From positions 1 to 62,570 of the forward strand of contig CANGQA010000007.1 in NCBI GenBank assembly GCA_947455995.1: a stretch of DNA of 62,570 bases, in the 5' to 3' direction. Below are positions 53,403-62,570 of this stretch, piece after piece. The translations under genes and the position numbers were made by a program. A model generated the notes under the pieces. It was not told where the DNA came from. It was given only the letters and a program-made list of their open reading frames with translations, and did no database searches. How positions within the stretch are numbered: the first letter of the stretch is position 1; each line of letters begins with the position of its first letter. The stretch is from Hyphomicrobiales bacterium. Lineage in GTDB: Bacteria; Pseudomonadota; Alphaproteobacteria; Rhizobiales; Beijerinckiaceae.

Positions 53403-56400
53403 TTAGTGAAAGTAATCCTGTAACGCGCAGACTTCCAGATCGCCGGCAAGATAGGCCTTAATACCTTGGGTTGCCGCCACAGACCCAGCTAAAGTGGTGT
53501 AATAGGGCACTTTATGCAAGAGGGCTGCCCGACGTAATGAACGAGAGTCTGATAATGCCTGTTTGCCTTCGGTGGTATTGAACACTAGTTGGATGCCGCC
53601 GTTTTTGATGGAATCAACCACATGCGGACGGCCTTCCAGCACTTTATTGATTTTTTCGGCAATCACGCCATGCTCTGCCAGATAGCGTTGGGTGCCGCTG
53701 GTGGCGACAATGGTAAAACCCAATTCGACCAGCATCTTGATGCTTGGCAAAATACGGGTCTTGTCCTGATCGCGCATCGATACGAACACGCGTCCCGATT
53801 TGGGCACATGGGTCCCCGAGCCCAGCTGGCTTTTGGCAAATGCGGTGCCGAAGGAGTAATCCAGGCCCATCACTTCGCCTGTCGAGCGCATTTCAGGGCC
53901 AAGCAGGACATCGACACCGGGGAAGCGGGCAAACGGAAATACCGCTTCCTTGACCGCGATATGGTTGAGCGTATGGGGCTGGAGGTTGAAGGAGTCCAGA
54001 TGTTCCCCTGCCATAATGCGGGCGGCCACTTTGGCTACCGGCGTGCCAATGACTTTTGCGACGAAAGGCACGGTGCGCGAGGCACGCGGATTGACTTCCA
54101 GCACATAGATTTTGTCGTCTTTGATGGCAAATTGCACATTCATCAGACCGCCGACTTCCAACGCCAGAGCCATGGCTTTGGTTTGGCGCTCCAGCTCGGC
54201 AATCATATCGGGAGCCAGCGAATGCGGGGGCAAGGAACAGGCGCTATCACCGGAATGAATGCCCGCTTCCTCGATATGCTCCATGATGCCAGCAATAAAA
54301 ACATCTTTGCCGTCGCACAGGCAATCCACATCAATTTCGGTTGCATCGGTCAGATAACGGTCAAATAGCAGCGGGTTTTTGCCCAGCACCGTGTTGATCT
54401 GTCCTGTCTTGTCGTTCGGATAACGGGCCTTGATTTCGTTTGGAACCAGCTCGGGCAGGGTGCCAAGCAAATAGCGGTCGAAGGTTGCCTCGTCATGGAT
54501 GATTTCCATGGCCCGGCCGCCCAGCACATAAGACGGGCGAACCACCAGCGGCAGACCAAGTTCGGCAATCACCAGCCGGCTTTGTTCCACCGAATAGGCA
54601 ATGCCGTTTTCAGGCTGGCGCAGGCCAAGCTTGTCGAGCAGGCGCTTGAAGCGGTCACGGTCTTCGGCCAGATCGATCGCATCGGGCGAGGTTCCGAGGA
54701 TCGGGATGCCTGCGGCTTCCAGTGCCTTGGCCAGTTTCAACGGGGTTTGCCCGCCAAATTGCACGATCACCCCAACCAGGGTGCCGTTTTCCTGTTCCTT
54801 GTTCAGAATTTCGAGCACGTCTTCGGCGGTGAGCGGCTCGAAATAGAGCCTGTCGGATGTGTCGTAATCGGTCGAGACGGTTTCTGGATTGCAATTGATC
54901 ATGATGGTTTCATAACCGGCTTCGGTCAGTGCAAAGCAGGCGTGACAGCAGCAATAATCGAATTCGATTCCTTGACCGATCCGGTTCGGGCCGCCACCGA
55001 GAATGACCACTTTCTTGCGGTCAGAGGGATGCGCCTCGTCAGCCGGAACCCCTTGGAAAGGGGTCGCATAGGTCGAATACATATAGGCGGTGGGCGAGGC
55101 AAATTCTGCCGCGCAGGTGTCAATCCGTTTGAACACTGGACGAACATCGAGCGCACGGCGGTGTTGGGACACTTCGGCCTCGGTCAAACCGACCAGCATG
55201 GCCAGACGGGCATCGGCAAAGCCCATGCTCTTGAGCTGGCGGAAATTGGCCGCGTTGGTGGGCAAGCCATAAGACCGCACCTTGGCTTCCATATCGACAA
55301 TGCCCTGCAACTGTTCAAGGAACCAGGGGTCGATCTTGCAGCTTTCGTGAACCTCTTCGATCGAGAAGCCCAGACGCAAGGCTTGCACGACTTTGAGCAG
55401 GCGGTCCGGTGTCGGCGTGCCGAGGGCGGCTTTGATGGCATTGCGGTCATCACCAAGGCCGAGCCCTTCGATTTCGATTTCATCAAGGCCTGTCAGTCCG
55501 GTTTCGAGAGAGCGCAGAGCCTTTTGCAGGGATTCTTGCAAGGTCCGTCCAATGGCCATGGCTTCGCCCACCGATTTCATCGCGGTGGTCAGAGTGTTTT
55601 CAGCACCGGGGAATTTTTCAAAGGCAAAGCGCGGGATTTTGGTGACGACATAATCGATTGTCGGTTCGAACGATGCCGGAGTGGCTCCGCCGGTGATGTC
55701 GTTGTCGATTTCGTCGAGCGTGTAGCCAACCGCCAGCTTGGCCGCGACCTTGGCGATCGGAAATCCGGTTGCCTTGGAAGCCAGAGCAGAGGAACGCGAT
55801 ACGCGCGGATTCATCTCGATGACGATCATGCGGCCTGTGGCGGGATCAACGGCAAATTGAACATTCGAGCCGCCGGTTTCCACACCGATTTCACGCAAAA
55901 CAGCCAGCGAGGCATCGCGCATGATCTGGTATTCTTTGTCGGTCAGCGTCAAAGCGGGGGCCACAGTAATCGAATCGCCGGTATGGACGCCCATCGGATC
56001 GATGTTTTCGATCGAGCAGACAATGATGCAGTTGTCGGCTTTGTCGCGGACAACCTCCATCTCGTATTCTTTCCAGCCTAGCACGCTTTCTTCGATCAGA
56101 ACTTCGCTGGTGGGCGATGCGTCGATGCCGCGTTCGACAATGTCGATGAATTCTTCCTTATTGTAGGCAATGCCGCCGCCCGTGCCGCCCATGGTGAAAG
56201 AAGGGCGGATGATGGCGGGAAGTCCGATGTCCTTGAGGGCTTCCAAAGCACCTGCCAGCGTCTTGATATGGTGGGAGCGAGGGGTTTCCAGACCGATCTT
56301 CGTCATGGCGTTACGGAACAATTCGCGGTCTTCCGCCTTGTCGATGGCTTCGGCTGTGGCGCCGATCATTTCGACATTGTATTTTTCCAGAACGCCCATT

Positions 56401-56711
56401 TTTTTGAGCGACAGGGCGCAATTTAGCGCGGTTTGCCCTCCCATTGTTGGCAAAAGCGCGTCTGGGCGTTCTTTTTCAATGATTTTGGCAACAATTTCCG
56501 GGGTAATCGGCTCGATATAGGTGCGGTCGGCCATGTCAGGGTCGGTCATGATGGTGGCGGGATTTGAATTGACCAGGATGATCCGATACCCTTCCTCCTT
56601 GAGCGCCTTGACAGCCTGTGTGCCTGAATAGTCAAATTCGCAGGCCTGCCCGATGACAATAGGGCCTGCACCGATGATCAGGATGGAGGAAATATCTGTC
56701 CGTTTCGGCAT
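53403..56711 (-). CDS. carB: carbamoyl-phosphate synthase, large subunit
   Basis: 1102 residues. It uses bicarbonate, ammonia from CarA and two ATP to make carbamoyl phosphate for arginine and pyrimidines. It has two ATP-grasp halves: the first with [20 protein letters not shown] and [12 protein letters not shown], the second with [20 protein letters not shown] and [13 protein letters not shown], and a C-terminal allosteric MGS domain ([20 protein letters not shown]). Length is close to E. coli CarB plus about 30. The promoter probably lies in the 400-bp gap after it. Confidence 0.98.
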   Translation of the reverse strand: MPKRTDISSILIIGAGPIVIGQACEFDYSGTQAVKALKEEGYRIILVNSNPATIMTDPDMADRTYIEPITPEIVAKIIEKERPDALLPTMGGQTALNCALSLKKMGVLEKYNVEMIGATAEAIDKAEDRELFRNAMTKIGLETPRSHHIKTLAGALEALKDIGLPAIIRPSFTMGGTGGGIAYNKEEFIDIVERGIDASPTSEVLIEESVLGWKEYEMEVVRDKADNCIIVCSIENIDPMGVHTGDSITVAPALTLTDKEYQIMRDASLAVLREIGVETGGSNVQFAVDPATGRMIVIEMNPRVSRSSALASKATGFPIAKVAAKLAVGYTLDEIDNDITGGATPASFEPTIDYVVTKIPRFAFEKFPGAENTLTTAMKSVGEAMAIGRTLQESLQKALRSLETGLTGLDEIEIEGLGLGDDRNAIKAALGTPTPDRLLKVVQALRLGFSIEEVHESCKIDPWFLEQLQGIVDMEAKVRSYGLPTNAANFRQLKSMGFADARLAMLVGLTEAEVSQHRRALDVRPVFKRIDTCAAEFASPTAYMYSTYATPFQGVPADEAHPSDRKKVVILGGGPNRIGQGIEFDYCCCHACFALTEAGYETIMINCNPETVSTDYDTSDRLYFEPLTAEDVLEILNKEQENGTLVGVIVQFGGQTPLKLAKALEAAGIPILGTSPDAIDLAEDRDRFKRLLDKLGLRQPENGIAYSVEQSRLVIAELGLPLVVRPSYVLGGRAMEIIHDEATFDRYLLGTLPELVPNEIKARYPNDKTGQINTVLGKNPLLFDRYLTDATEIDVDCLCDGKDVFIAGIMEHIEEAGIHSGDSACSLPPHSLAPDMIAELERQTKAMALALEVGGLMNVQFAIKDDKIYVLEVNPRASRTVPFVAKVIGTPVAKVAARIMAGEHLDSFNLQPHTLNHIAVKEAVFPFARFPGVDVLLGPEMRSTGEVMGLDYSFGTAFAKSQLGSGTHVPKSGRVFVSMRDQDKTRILPSIKMLVELGFTIVATSGTQRYLAEHGVIAEKINKVLEGRPHVVDSIKNGGIQLVFNTTEGKQALSDSRSLRRAALLHKVPYYTTLAGSVAATQGIKAYLAGDLEVCALQDYFH

Positions 56712-57113
56712 AGGAGCCCCTTGTCTTTCATCACATCCGGCGCACGATGACCGGCTTCAGGTGGTTTATGGCCTTCACCATCGGCCCGCCTTGCCCAGCC
56801 TGTTACAACAGATCTGGTTAAAGCAATCCACACGGTTGCAGACAATACCGACCAAAACCGAAGTTTCGGACCTGATACCGTCTGACAATCTGGCGTGACT
56901 CATCCGGCGAGACTGTTTCGCCTGAAAGTCGTGCGCTTCTAAACGAATTTAACATCTGATGGAAGAGCCATGCACTTTGTTACTAGCATGTTCACGCTTT
57001 TGCAGGGGGCAGAGCTTGTGGAAAAAGATGACTTCATCCCCATAAATCGTTAAGGCTCACCTTGTCTCAACTTTGGCGCGTATCCGGCGCGAAAGTTTTT
57101 CGGAAGTGCTTCA
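56712..57113. other. 402-bp divergent gap, carB / gtrA
   Basis: No gene seen. It must hold promoters for carB (minus) and gtrA (plus). Features noticed: a CCGAA-GT-TTCGG dyad near 56859-56870 and a near-match DnaA box (TTTTCCACA, minus strand, 57025-57017). No terminator or repeat stands out. Confidence 0.4.
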
Positions 57114-57506
57114 ATGGCCAGCGTAACAAAACAGTTCAGCAGCTTTGTCGTCATTGGCGTTATTGTCACTTGCGTCCATTACGGCTTGCTGATCGGGCTG
57201 GTTGAGTCGGATCTCATGAACGAAGTGCCTGCCACGCTGACCGGTTATCTGGTTGGCGGCGTTCTTTCATACCGTTTGAACCGCCGTTATGCTTTCCAGA
57301 GCTCGCGACCGCATACTGAAGCCACATGGCGGTTTGCTGCTGTTGCGGGTGTCGGTTTTGTCGTGACGGGCGTCACCATGCATTTTTTGCACGAGGTTTT
57401 AGGGTTCCATTATATTCTGGTTCAGATTGTCTGCACCAGTCTGGTGATGGTCTGGAGCTTTACGGCCAACCGCATTTGGACTTTCGGTCCCAAGGGTGGA
57501 GAGTAA
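57114..57506 (+). CDS. GtrA-like membrane protein
   Basis: 130 residues with four membrane helices. GtrA-family proteins flip lipid-linked sugars in O-antigen modification. The segment GYLVGGVLSYRLNRRYAF is typical, with VWSFTANRIWTF near the end. The donor and acceptor are unknown; the window has a distant GT87 gene but no linked glucosyltransferase. GGAAG precedes the ATG. Confidence 0.87.
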   Translation: MASVTKQFSSFVVIGVIVTCVHYGLLIGLVESDLMNEVPATLTGYLVGGVLSYRLNRRYAFQSSRPHTEATWRFAAVAGVGFVVTGVTMHFLHEVLGFHYILVQIVCTSLVMVWSFTANRIWTFGPKGGE

Positions 57507-57558
57507 GTCTTGGGGCGTGGCTTGGTCTTGTGGCGGGGATTAAGTCTGGTCCGGCTGT

Positions 57559-58254
57559 TCAAGCCGCAACCCGTTGCAGCTCGAAGGTCATGCGTCCCTG
57601 GTCATGGCCTATATTGAGGGCGGTTCGCTGCGTTCTAAGGCCCAGCCTCGCCCCTATTGTTTCGATGTCCTGGCTGGAATAGCGGGTCAGCCCATAGGCT
57701 GCGCGAATTTTGCGGTAGTCCGATAAAAAGGTCCGCATTAGTCCGATCATCGCCTCGGTCATAAACTGTTCTTGCCACGCAAAGTGCAGCAAGGCGCCCG
57801 CATCGGCCAGAACGGTATGATCGGGCGGGATGATGTCACCGACGATGATTCGTCCGTTGGGAGCCAGCAAAGGTGCTAAGCCTTCCAGCAAGGCTTGGGT
57901 GTCGTCGAAAGCCAAATATTGCAAAACCGAATTGATGATGATGCAATCAACACTGCCTTCATCGAGATCCAGCACCTCGTCAGGGGCCAGCACGGATATA
58001 TTTTTTGCGTTTTGATGCCACTCGTTCAATCGTTCGCGGACACTTGCTGCCCCATCGCTCAAAATTAGTTTCTCGCAATGGCGTGCCACATGTTCGGCCG
58101 ACAAGGCTTCGCCGCAACCATAGTCGATTACCACCCCTGTTCTTGGTGGGAGACGTTGCACAATATCCTCGCCAACCCGCATGTGATGGCGCTGGCGATG
58201 TTTGTCGCACACATAGATGCTGTGGTTTCCGTTCCAGAAATCAAGCCAATTCAA
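57559..58254 (-). CDS. class I SAM-dependent methyltransferase
   Basis: 231 residues. Motif I is VIDYGCGEALSAEHVA, followed by LILSDGAASVRERL and the segment VDCIIINSVLQYLAFDD, then GRIIVGDIIPPDH, all in the usual class I order. Substrate is unknown. The TTG at 58254 is supported by AGGAG 8 bases upstream. It lies between carB and carA with a small cytochrome c. Confidence 0.84.
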   Translation of the reverse strand: MNWLDFWNGNHSIYVCDKHRQRHHMRVGEDIVQRLPPRTGVVIDYGCGEALSAEHVARHCEKLILSDGAASVRERLNEWHQNAKNISVLAPDEVLDLDEGSVDCIIINSVLQYLAFDDTQALLEGLAPLLAPNGRIIVGDIIPPDHTVLADAGALLHFAWQEQFMTEAMIGLMRTFLSDYRKIRAAYGLTRYSSQDIETIGARLGLRTQRTALNIGHDQGRMTFELQRVAA

Positions 58255-58336
58255 TGCGCAGGCTCCTAAAATTGATACGCATTAACGAGATAAATGACAC
58301 ACTCAGTTACAGATTTTATATTATAATATCAGATGC

Positions 58337-58675
58337 TTATTTATGGTTTATCTTTTTAAGATAACTGATCAGATCGCCGATGTCATCGGGCTCGAAAATG
58401 AAATGCGGAACATTGGCTTCACCATGTCCCATGGTTATTCCTTCACCCAGCGCTTCTTCCAAGGCTTCCAGCTGGTAACGTTGCGACAGGGTACGGAACG
58501 GGGGCGATTTCGGATTAGGGCTGTCGCCCTTGAGGCCGATGGCATGGCAGGACGAGCAATTTTCCCTGGCCAGCATTTCGCCGCGTTTGACTGAATCAAC
58601 TTTTGCATTGCGCGGCGCGCTATTGCCCGCCGCCGTCGACACCAGCACGATCATGGCAGCTGCGATCAGCCGCAT
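58337..58675 (-). CDS. small periplasmic c-type cytochrome
   Basis: 112 residues from the ATG at 58675 (GGAG 8 bases upstream); the open frame extends further. A signal peptide (MRLIAAAMIVLVSTAAG) directs it to the periplasm. The haem c site is CSSCH at 40-44, and M82 (TMGHGEANVP) is a possible sixth ligand. The size fits a class I cytochrome c. It could accept electrons from the bc1 complex encoded elsewhere in the window, but this is conjecture. Confidence 0.88.
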   Translation of the reverse strand: MRLIAAAMIVLVSTAAGNSAPRNAKVDSVKRGEMLARENCSSCHAIGLKGDSPNPKSPPFRTLSQRYQLEALEEALGEGITMGHGEANVPHFIFEPDDIGDLISYLKKINHK

Positions 58676-58839
58676 GCCATCAACTCCATAAAAAGACTGA
58701 CGGGTCCTGGTCGTTTGCCTGTGATCTGCCATCAATTGGTCCTTATCGGAAAAGCGGATTGCCATGCAGCAAGCATAGGCAAACACACCAACCCCACAAG
58801 GTCAATATTTTCATGCAATAAGCATAGAAATCTGTTGTT

Positions 58840-60039
58840 TCAAGCTGCCTTGTTGGCCATGACCATATCGAAAAACCGATCGAACAGGTAGTGGCTGTCT
58901 TGAGGGCCGGGTGAGGCTTCGGGATGGTGCTGCACCGAGAAAGCTGGCCTGTCTGTCAAGGCAATGCCGCAATTTGAGCCATCGAACAGCGACACATGTG
59001 TTTCTTTGGCATGGGCCGGCAAGCTGTCTCGGTCCACGGCAAAGCCGTGGTTCATCGAGACGATTTCCACTTTGTTGGTAGTGAAATCCTTGACAGGGTG
59101 ATTGGCGCCGTGGTGGCCCTGATGCATTTTCATCGTGGTTGCGCCAACAGCCAGCGCCATCATCTGGTGGCCAAGACAGATGCCGAATGTCGGAATGTGC
59201 TTGTCCAACAACGCCTGAATAACCGGTACAGCATAGACACCGGTTGCGGCAGGGTCGCCTGGTCCATTCGACAGAAACACCCCGTCAGGCTTAAGCGCCA
59301 GAATGTCTTCGGCCGATGTTTGGGCAGGCACAACGGTGACCTTGCAACCGCGGTCCGCCAACAGACGTAGGATATTGCGCTTGACCCCGTAATCAATCGC
59401 CACGATGTGGCATTTCTCGATCTCGCGCTGACCATAGCCTTTGCCAAGGATCCAGCTTGTTTCATCCCAGGAGAAGCGTTGCGAAGAGGTCACAAATGGC
59501 ACCAGATCCAGCCCGTCCATGCTTGGCATGTCCTTGGCCTGGCTTTTCAGAGAGGCCAGATCGAAAACCGCGTTGGGCTGATGGCTGATCACGGCATTCG
59601 GCATGCCATGTTCGCGTATCAGTGCCGTCAAAGCACGGGTGTCGATCCCCGCAAGGCCGACAATGCCACGCGCTTTCAGCCAGGCATCGAGATGTTTGGC
59701 TGCACGCCAGTTGGAGGGGGTGGTGACATCGGCATGTACAATCACGCCACGCACACCCGAAGCCGACGCCATGTTGACGGTCTCAATATCCTCGTCATTG
59801 GTGCCGACATTGCCGATATGCGGAAAGGTGAAGGTGATGATTTGCCCTGCATAGGACGGGTCGGTCAGAATTTCCTGATAACCTGTCATCGCTGTGTTGA
59901 AGCAGACCTCGCCGGTCGCCTCGCCAGTTGCGCCGATGCCGATACCTTCAAAAACCATGCCGTTGGCCAGCACCAGCAGCGCTGTGGCGCGTGGTTCTTC
60001 CCAACCCGACATTGGGGCCTGATCTTGATGAGAAGCCAT
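58840..60039 (-). CDS. carA: carbamoyl-phosphate synthase, small subunit (glutaminase)
   Basis: 399 residues. It hydrolyses glutamine and channels ammonia to CarB. The class I amidotransferase domain has the nucleophile Cys in PTFGICLGHQMMALA and the catalytic His/Glu in VQHHPEASPGPQDS. The N-terminal domain carries EVCFNTAMTGYQEILTDPSYAGQI. AGGA precedes the ATG. carA and carB are on the same strand but are separated by three genes, including one on the other strand. Confidence 0.97.
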   Translation of the reverse strand: MASHQDQAPMSGWEEPRATALLVLANGMVFEGIGIGATGEATGEVCFNTAMTGYQEILTDPSYAGQIITFTFPHIGNVGTNDEDIETVNMASASGVRGVIVHADVTTPSNWRAAKHLDAWLKARGIVGLAGIDTRALTALIREHGMPNAVISHQPNAVFDLASLKSQAKDMPSMDGLDLVPFVTSSQRFSWDETSWILGKGYGQREIEKCHIVAIDYGVKRNILRLLADRGCKVTVVPAQTSAEDILALKPDGVFLSNGPGDPAATGVYAVPVIQALLDKHIPTFGICLGHQMMALAVGATTMKMHQGHHGANHPVKDFTTNKVEIVSMNHGFAVDRDSLPAHAKETHVSLFDGSNCGIALTDRPAFSVQHHPEASPGPQDSHYLFDRFFDMVMANKAA

Positions 60040-60132
60040 TTTCGTCCTAAATCTGCCAGCACAGCCCGTTTGCGAGGTGGTTAGCGCATCGCAAAGGGTG
60101 GCGTGTCACACTGAATCTGTTGATATCGCCGG

Positions 60133-60161
60133 AAATTAGGCGCAGACCACGCCAAGGTCAA
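60133..60161 (-). promoter_or_regulatory. candidate promoter for carA
   Basis: On the minus strand TTGACC (60161-60156) and TAATTT (60138-60133) are 17 bp apart, about 95 bp before the carA start. The -35 matches five of six consensus bases. Confidence 0.42.
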
Positions 60162-60220
60162 TCACTGTTGTGAACAACCGGCGACGGATTGGCCATGTAA
60201 TAACATTTATTTTCCCGTCT

Positions 60221-60234
60221 TACCCGATCGGGTA
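60221..60234. promoter_or_regulatory. 14-bp perfect palindrome before the yqeY-like gene
   Basis: TACCCGATCGGGTA lies 33 bp before the start codon, in the divergent gap with carA. It may be an operator; no known regulator is linked to it here. Confidence 0.4.
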
Positions 60235-60266
60235 CAGGGCAGGAGCAAACAGGAAGGCTTGAAACA

Positions 60267-60719
60267 ATGGCTCTGCGTGATGAATTTTCCTCGTCCCTCA
60301 AGGACGCCATGCGTGCAGGCGACAAAATGCGGCTGTCGACGATCCGCCTGATTACCTCATCGCTGAAAGATCGTGAAATCGAAGCCCGGGGAACAGGCAA
60401 GGAGATCGGCGAGGATGATATTCTTTCTTTGCTGCAGAAAATGGTCAAACAGCGTCAAGAATCGCTGAAAATATATGAAGATGCCGGTCGCATGGATCTG
60501 GCTGAACAGGAACGCGGAGAAATTGCCGTGATCACCGGCTTTTTACCCAAGCAGATGGATGAGGCCGACGTGGCGGCGGCTATTGACGCTGCCATTGCTG
60601 CCACTGGCGCGGCGGGCATCAAGGATATGGGTAAAGTTGTCGCGGCCCTCAAACAGGCCCATGCCGGACAGATGGATTTTGGCAAGGCCAGTGCCATCGT
60701 CAAGGCGAAGCTGGTCTGA
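60267..60719 (+). CDS. GatB/YqeY domain protein
   Basis: 150 residues. It is the YqeY-type helical domain found as a separate protein or at the C-terminus of GatB, which recognises tRNA during amidation. SSLKDAMRAGDKMRLSTIRL, KQRQESLKIYEDAGRMDLAE and GIKDMGKVVAALKQAHAGQM are typical. The position between carA and dnaG is conserved in alphaproteobacteria. The exact biochemical role is unclear. AGGAAGG precedes the ATG. Confidence 0.93.
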   Translation: MALRDEFSSSLKDAMRAGDKMRLSTIRLITSSLKDREIEARGTGKEIGEDDILSLLQKMVKQRQESLKIYEDAGRMDLAEQERGEIAVITGFLPKQMDEADVAAAIDAAIAATGAAGIKDMGKVVAALKQAHAGQMDFGKASAIVKAKLV

Positions 60720-60782
60720 TCGCAATGTTTCTGATCAGGGTAGGGTGAACGCGTGGTCCTTGCGCTCTGGTGGGTATCAGAT

Positions 60783-60812
60783 TTATCCACAGGGACTCAA
60801 AGCTTATCCACA
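60783..60812 (+). promoter_or_regulatory. two perfect DnaA boxes upstream of dnaG
   Basis: TTATCCACA occurs at 60783-60791 and 60804-60812 in the same orientation, 21 bp apart (two helical turns), and each copy is followed by GGG. A weaker inverted match (TTATCCCCG) is at 60838-60830. The pair lies 190 bp before the dnaG start. Confidence 0.7.
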
Positions 60813-61001
60813 GGGAGAAGATCTGATTGCGGGGATAAGAGCGTTTCAGGCAGACAGGGCAAGGGGCGGGAAGGCCCCAATCCCGCCCGATCTTGCTGTT
60901 ATGGAGCGTTCATTTGGCGAATGACCTTTGATCGAGGGCGATCAGAGGCCTTATCCTGTTAAAACTCTACCGAACGGCGTCATGGAATGGTATGAAAGAT
61001 C

Positions 61002-62570
61002 ATGCGTTACCCACCCTCCATTCTCGATGATATCCGAGCCCGCCTGCCCGTTTCAGCGGTGGTGGGACGACGGGTCAAACTTGTCAAAGCTGGCCGCGAG
61101 TGGAAAGGGCTGTCGCCTTTCAATGCCGAAAAATCACCCTCTTTTTTTGTTAATGATCAAAAAGGGTTCTTTCACGATTTTTCTTCCGGGAAAAATGGCG
61201 ATATTTTCAAGTTTTTGATGGAAACGGAAGGTGTCAGTTTCCCCGAAGCCGTCGAGCGGCTGGCCGCTGATGCCGGTGTGATATTGCCCAAGCTCAGCAT
61301 CGAGGCCGAGGAGCAGGAGGTCAAACGCACCGGTCTGCATCATGTGATGGCTTTGGCGCAGGAGTTCTTTCAGGCGCAGCTGATGGCTCCTGGCGGCGCG
61401 CAAGCACGCGCCTATCTCGACGGTCGCGGCTTGGGAAGAACCGTCTGGACCAGCTTCGGCATCGGTTTCGCCCCCAATGACCGCCATGCTTTGCAGCATT
61501 ACCTGACCGGAAAAGGCGTGATTGTGCCTGATATGATCGAGGCGGGATTGCTCATTTCGGGTGAGGATATCCCTGTGCCCTATGACCGTTTTCGTCATCG
61601 GGTCATGTTTCCGATCTGTGACACCAGGGGCCGGCCGATTGCCTTCGGTGGCCGCACTCTGGATAAGGATGTCTCAGCCAAATATCTCAATTCGTCCGAT
61701 ACCCCTTTGTTTCATAAGGGTGATGTGCTGTTCAATCATCACAATGCACGCAAGGCGGCCCATGATACCGGGCGGGTTATCGCAGTTGAAGGCTATGTCG
61801 ATGTGATCGCCATGAGCATCACCGGATTTGCGGAAACGGTCGCTCCGCTTGGGACTGCGTTGACTGAAAACCAGCTGACATTGCTGTGGCGCATGTGTGA
61901 CGAGCCGATCTTGTGCTTTGACGGCGACAAGGCCGGGAGGCGTGCGGCCTGGCGGGCGATTGATACCGCTCTACCCCATCTGAAGCCCGGCAAATCACTG
62001 CGTTTCGCGCTATTGCCGGAGGGACAGGATCCCGATGATCTGGCCCGTTCAGGTGGCAAAAAAGCCATCGACGATGTGCTGGAACGCGCCACCCCGTTGG
62101 TGGATCTGTTGTGGGCGCGCGAGTTGGAAAAGCACTCGCTGGATACACCCGAACGCCGTGCTGCTTTCGAGCGGGATGTGCGGATCATTATTTCGACCCT
62201 CAAGGATGAGGATTTGCGCCGTCATTACAAGGCCGAAATCGACCAGAGGATGGCTGATCTGATGCCATCGGGAGCCCGGCGGACGGCCAATCAGGGGCAA
62301 CGCAGCGACTGGAACCGTGATTCACGCGCTCAAAAATCCAGCCTGTTTGGTGGGCGCGGGACCGGTCGCTCAGGTGGCAATATGCGCGAAAGGCCTTTTC
62401 ATCTGCGCGAACCGGCGCGCGCCAGCCACAGTTTGAGCAGCAGTCCTCTGTTTTCGACCCATCGCAGCATTTCTCCGCGCGAGGCCTTTATTCTAGCGGT
62501 TTTGGCCTGCAGGCCGGATCTTTTGGGCCGTTATGCCGATGATTTGGCCAATATGGACTTTGCTTCCCCT
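61002..62570 (+). CDS. dnaG: DNA primase, 5' part (cut by window edge)
   Basis: 523 codons are visible and the frame runs to the edge. It makes RNA primers at the replication fork. The N-terminal domain has GREWKGLSPFNAEKSPSF and KGFFHDFSSGKNGDIF, which align with the zinc-binding domain but lack all four usual ligands: the positions of E. coli C40, H43, C61 and C64 are S38, N41, D59 and S62. The Toprim catalytic motifs are intact (AVEGYVDVIA, CFDGDKAGRRAA). The last visible stretch is a Gly/Ser/Arg-rich linker before the DnaB-binding domain. A sigma factor gene (rpoD) would be expected next. Confidence 0.97.
   Translation, partial: MRYPPSILDDIRARLPVSAVVGRRVKLVKAGREWKGLSPFNAEKSPSFFVNDQKGFFHDFSSGKNGDIFKFLMETEGVSFPEAVERLAADAGVILPKLSIEAEEQEVKRTGLHHVMALAQEFFQAQLMAPGGAQARAYLDGRGLGRTVWTSFGIGFAPNDRHALQHYLTGKGVIVPDMIEAGLLISGEDIPVPYDRFRHRVMFPICDTRGRPIAFGGRTLDKDVSAKYLNSSDTPLFHKGDVLFNHHNARKAAHDTGRVIAVEGYVDVIAMSITGFAETVAPLGTALTENQLTLLWRMCDEPILCFDGDKAGRRAAWRAIDTALPHLKPGKSLRFALLPEGQDPDDLARSGGKKAIDDVLERATPLVDLLWARELEKHSLDTPERRAAFERDVRIIISTLKDEDLRRHYKAEIDQRMADLMPSGARRTANQGQRSDWNRDSRAQKSSLFGGRGTGRSGGNMRERPFHLREPARASHSLSSSPLFSTHRSISPREAFILAVLACRPDLLGRYADDLANMDFASP

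Noticed and set aside
54495-56081. A 528-codon plus-strand frame opposite carB, and a 259-codon frame at 53589-54368
   Set aside because: Both lie wholly within carB on the other strand and show no family features; typical GC-rich shadows.
57017-57025. DnaA-box-like sequence (TTTTCCACA on the minus strand) before gtrA
   Set aside because: One mismatch to the consensus and isolated, so likely chance, unlike the pair before dnaG.

Overview
The window looks like chromosomal core DNA of an alphaproteobacterium, most likely of the Hyphomicrobiales (Rhizobiales) type. The evidence is gene order: uvrC-pgsA-moaD-moaE, a Rieske/cytochrome b/cytochrome c1 operon with unfused b and c1, trxB next to a LysR gene with Lrp and greA close by, carA and carB flanking greA on one side and a yqeY-like gene plus dnaG on the other, and Omp25/31-type outer-membrane barrels. 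The family within the order cannot be fixed from sequence alone. I found no rRNA, tRNA, CRISPR array, insertion sequence or prophage.

Layout. 1-7180 (minus strand): a long run reading trmL, hemF, DUF1285, a NUDIX hydrolase, DUF6111, cca, a small unknown gene, then moxR-DUF58-DUF4159, the last cut by the window edge. 7400-12650 (plus): petABC, mtnP, apt and an SDR. 12730-21425 (minus): two MaoC-like genes, ychF, pth, rplY, DUF423, engB, yidC, rnpA, rpmH and prs. 21700-30850: a lipoprotein, uvrC-pgsA-moaD-moaE, a Tim44-like protein, an extensin-like lipoprotein, rlmJ, a cold-shock protein, a GST and an outer-membrane barrel. 31050-38600: a second barrel, a FolM-like SDR, pgeF-midA-lgt, ubiK, ybjN-proC, a TetR-type protein and csaA. 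38600-48830: an OmpR-type two-component pair, marR/ilvE, an AT-rich foreign-looking gene, uvrB, a SemiSWEET, a GT87 glycosyltransferase and an aspartate aminotransferase. 49150-62570: lysR-trxB, an ELM1-like gene, lrp, greA, carB, gtrA, a methyltransferase, a small cytochrome c, carA, yqeY and the 5' part of dnaG.

Most genes are housekeeping: respiration, haem, nucleotide and arginine/pyrimidine precursors, tRNA and ribosome care, membrane insertion, lipoprotein and phospholipid synthesis, excision repair, and replication priming. The clearest accessory element is the 190-residue gene at 42480-43052. It is very AT-rich, carries an apparent ribbon-helix-helix DNA-binding domain, has its own promoter, and has a perfect 12-bp palindrome between its -35 and -10 boxes, so it is probably a self-regulated horizontally acquired regulator. 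Other points that merit a second look are two perfect DnaA boxes exactly 21 bp apart upstream of dnaG, a possible small RNA locus between aspC and lysR, a 31-bp tandem duplication upstream of prs, an 18-bp triplication just before rlmJ, and a dyad over the marR promoter.
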